In this document: positions 14,311-16,140 of the stretch, one piece after another | How positions within the stretch are numbered: position 1 is the stretch's first letter | Layout of the letters: the number at the start of each line of letters is the position of its first letter | Source of the DNA: Bacteroidales bacterium | GTDB taxonomy: Bacteria > Bacteroidota > Bacteroidia > Bacteroidales > UBA932 | Length of the DNA: 16,140 nucleotides | Assembly: GCA_004552965.1 (NCBI GenBank) | Contig: SFMU01000045.1 | Coordinates: 1-16,140, forward strand | Direction of reading: 5' to 3' | Notes under the pieces: generated by a model | Seen by the model: the letters and a program-made list of their open reading frames with translations, nothing else | What the model was told of the DNA's origin: nothing | The model's database searches: none | Position numbers and translations under genes: made by a program

Positions 14311-16140
14311 AGAAAGAGAAGCAAGGGCGTATGGAGGATGCCTTGGCTTCGGCAGGCGACGAAGGACGCGGTAAGCTGCGAAAATGTACGGGGAGCTGCA
14401 AACAGGCCTTGATCCGTATGTGTCCGAATGGGGCAACCCCGCAAGTTGAAGACTTGCGACCATCATCGATGGGGCGAACCCGGGGAACTGAAACATCTTA
14501 GTACCCGGAGGAGAAGAAAGAAAAATCGATTCCCTGAGTAGTGGCGAGCGAAACGGGAAGAGCCTAAACCGGCGGGTTCACGGACCAGCCGGGGTTGTAG
14601 GACCGGCCAAAGGCTGGCGCAAAGGAACCGGAAGCATCTGGAAAGTTGCAGCAGAGAGGGTGATACTCCCGTATGGGTAACGATTGCGTCACAGGGCCGG
14701 CACCTGAGTAGGGCGGGGCACGTGGAATCCTGTCCGAATCTGCGGGGACCATCCCGCAAGGCTAAAGACTGCCGAAGACCGATAGTGAACCAGTACCGTG
14801 AGGGAAAGGTGGGAAGCACCCCGAACAGGGGAGTGAAATAGAACCTGAAACCGTACGCCTACAAGCGGTCGGAGCCACGTGAGTGGTGACGGCGTGCCTT
14901 TTGCATAATGAGCCTACGAGTTGCTTCAGTGTTGCGAGGCTAAGCTGTTCAGCAGCGGAGCCGAAGCGAGAGCGAGTCTGAAAAGGGCGATATAGTAATA
15001 CTGAGCAGACGCGAAACCTAGTGATCTACCCTTGTCCAGGTTGAAGGCGCCGTAACAGGCGCTGGAGGACCGAACCAGTTTCCGTGAAAAAGGGCTTGGA
15101 TGAGATGAGGGTAGGAGTGAAAGGCCAATCAAACTGGGAGATAGCTCGTACTCCCCGAAATGCCTTTAGGGACAGCCTCGTCCGTGCCTGTGTAAGGTAG
15201 AGCTACCGATTGGAAGCGAGGGCTTCGCCGCCTATCAATTCCAGACGAACTCCGAATGTGCGCAGGTTAGAGGACGGGAGTGAGTCGGCGGGTGCTAATA
15301 TCCGTCGGCGAGAGGGTAAGAGCCCAGACCTCCGGCCAAGGCCCCGAAGAACGGTCTAAGTTGAGACAGAACGAAGTGACACCGCATGGACAGCTAGGAT
15401 GTTAGCTTGGAAGCAGCTATTCATTCAAAGAGTGCGTAACAGCTCACTAGTCGAGCGGAGTTGCATGGATGATGATCGGGCATCAAGACCGTCGCCGAAG
15501 CCGAGGACGCGACGAAGAGTCGCGTGGTAGGGGAGCATTCCGGTCGGCGTCGAAGGAGAATCGCGAGGTTCTCTGGAGCGTCCGGAAACGAAAATGTAGG
15601 CATGAGTAACGACAATGAATATAGAAATATTCACACCGAAAACCCAAGGTTTCCTGAACCACGCTAAACGGATCAGGGTGAGCCGGGAGCTAAGCCGAAC
15701 CCGAAAGGGGCAGGTGATGCCGATGCGGTTAATATTCCGCAGCCCGCGCGCCAGGTTTTCATGTGACCGAGGAGTGACACTGCCGCGGGGAGACGGAATT
15801 CCCCGTTGAAGGGCGTAGGCGCGAGCTGAAACCCGACAGTACGGAGAGTCTTCGGACGATCTGACAGCGCAGGTAAACATACTTGCAAGAAAAGCATGGA
15901 AACGTCAAGCGGTGTGCGGCCCGTACCGTAAACCGACACAGGTGGGTGAGGAGAGAATCCTCAGGTGCTCGAGTGAATCACGGCCAAGGAACTAGGCAAA
16001 TTAACCCCGTAACTTCGGGAGAAGGGGTCCCCGCGTGAGTGGGGCGCAGAGAAATGGCCCAGGCGACTGTTTACCAAAAACATATGGCTATGCGAAATCG
16101 TTAAGATGACGAATATGGCCTGACACCTGCCCGGTGCCGG
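14311..16140 (+). rRNA. rrl: 23S ribosomal RNA, 5' two thirds (runs off the window)
   Basis: The 5' end is set by alignment from memory to the E. coli start, using AAGGGCG..GGAGGATGCCTTGGC (from 14323). Conserved landmarks follow in order: AGTAGTGGCGAGCGAA (14537-14552), AGTACCGTGAGGGAAAGG (14791-14808), the GTPase-centre region GGATGTTAGCTTGGAAGCAG (15398-15417) with GCGTAACAGCTCACTAG (15434-15450), and GACTGTTTACCAAAAACA (16064-16081). It ends with CCTGCCCGGTGCCGG at the window edge. That is about position 1,840 in E. coli numbering, against 1,830 bases here, so no large intervening sequence is present. Domains I-III and part of IV are included; the peptidyl-transferase domain lies beyond. 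Open frames inside it are not genes. Confidence 0.97.

Noticed and set aside
14311..15939. Several open frames inside the 23S rRNA gene
   Set aside because: The sequence is conserved rRNA throughout; such frames are chance.

Overview
The window looks like a chromosomal piece of a Bacteroidales-type member of the Bacteroidota. Three things point there. Several intergenic promoters match the Bacteroides-type layout (TTTG near -33, about 19-20 bases, then TAnnTTTG near -7). Start codons are mostly preceded by A-rich sequence rather than a good Shine-Dalgarno. The gene families are typical: a membrane-bound TPR/AraC regulator, a FucP-type sugar carrier with a ROK kinase, an OPT transporter with peptidase T, and a TolC/HlyD/ABC-2 permease set. 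By eye the coding DNA is moderately GC-rich and the spacers are AT-rich. I cannot name the genus or species from sequence alone.

Layout. (1) 3-1658 (+): the 3' part of a TPR - membrane helix - AraC regulator, whose linker is built of in-frame tandem repeats. (2) 1796-4050 (-): a sugar operon, FucP-type MFS carrier then ROK sugar kinase, facing the first gene across a nested hairpin. (3) 4051-4557: a 0.5-kb spacer. On the minus strand it holds a terminator for the AraC gene, a Bacteroides-type promoter followed about 90 bases later by a strong intrinsic terminator (a candidate small RNA or attenuated leader), three 21-bp tandem repeats, and a -7-like box ahead of the sugar operon. (4) 4558-5469 (-): an AraC-type regulator, divergent from (5) 5726-10710 (+): a four-gene export operon of outer-membrane TolC-like protein, periplasmic adaptor and two ABC-2 permeases, with no ATPase gene in the set. 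(6) 10725-14013 (-): a peptide-use operon, OPT-family transporter then peptidase T. (7) 14014-16140 (+): a strong rRNA-type promoter, a leader of about 120 bases, and the first roughly 1.83 kb of a 23S rRNA gene that runs off the window. No 16S gene lies upstream.

How the parts work together. The sugar carrier would import a hexose and the ROK kinase would phosphorylate it. OPT would import short peptides and PepT would release the N-terminal residue from tripeptides. The export operon could form an inner-membrane to outer-membrane efflux system, probably under the divergent AraC regulator. The least ordinary signals are the 4341-4443 small-RNA-like unit, the 23S gene with its own promoter and no 16S, the repeat-built linker of the first gene, and a 48-bp-period internal duplication in pepT.
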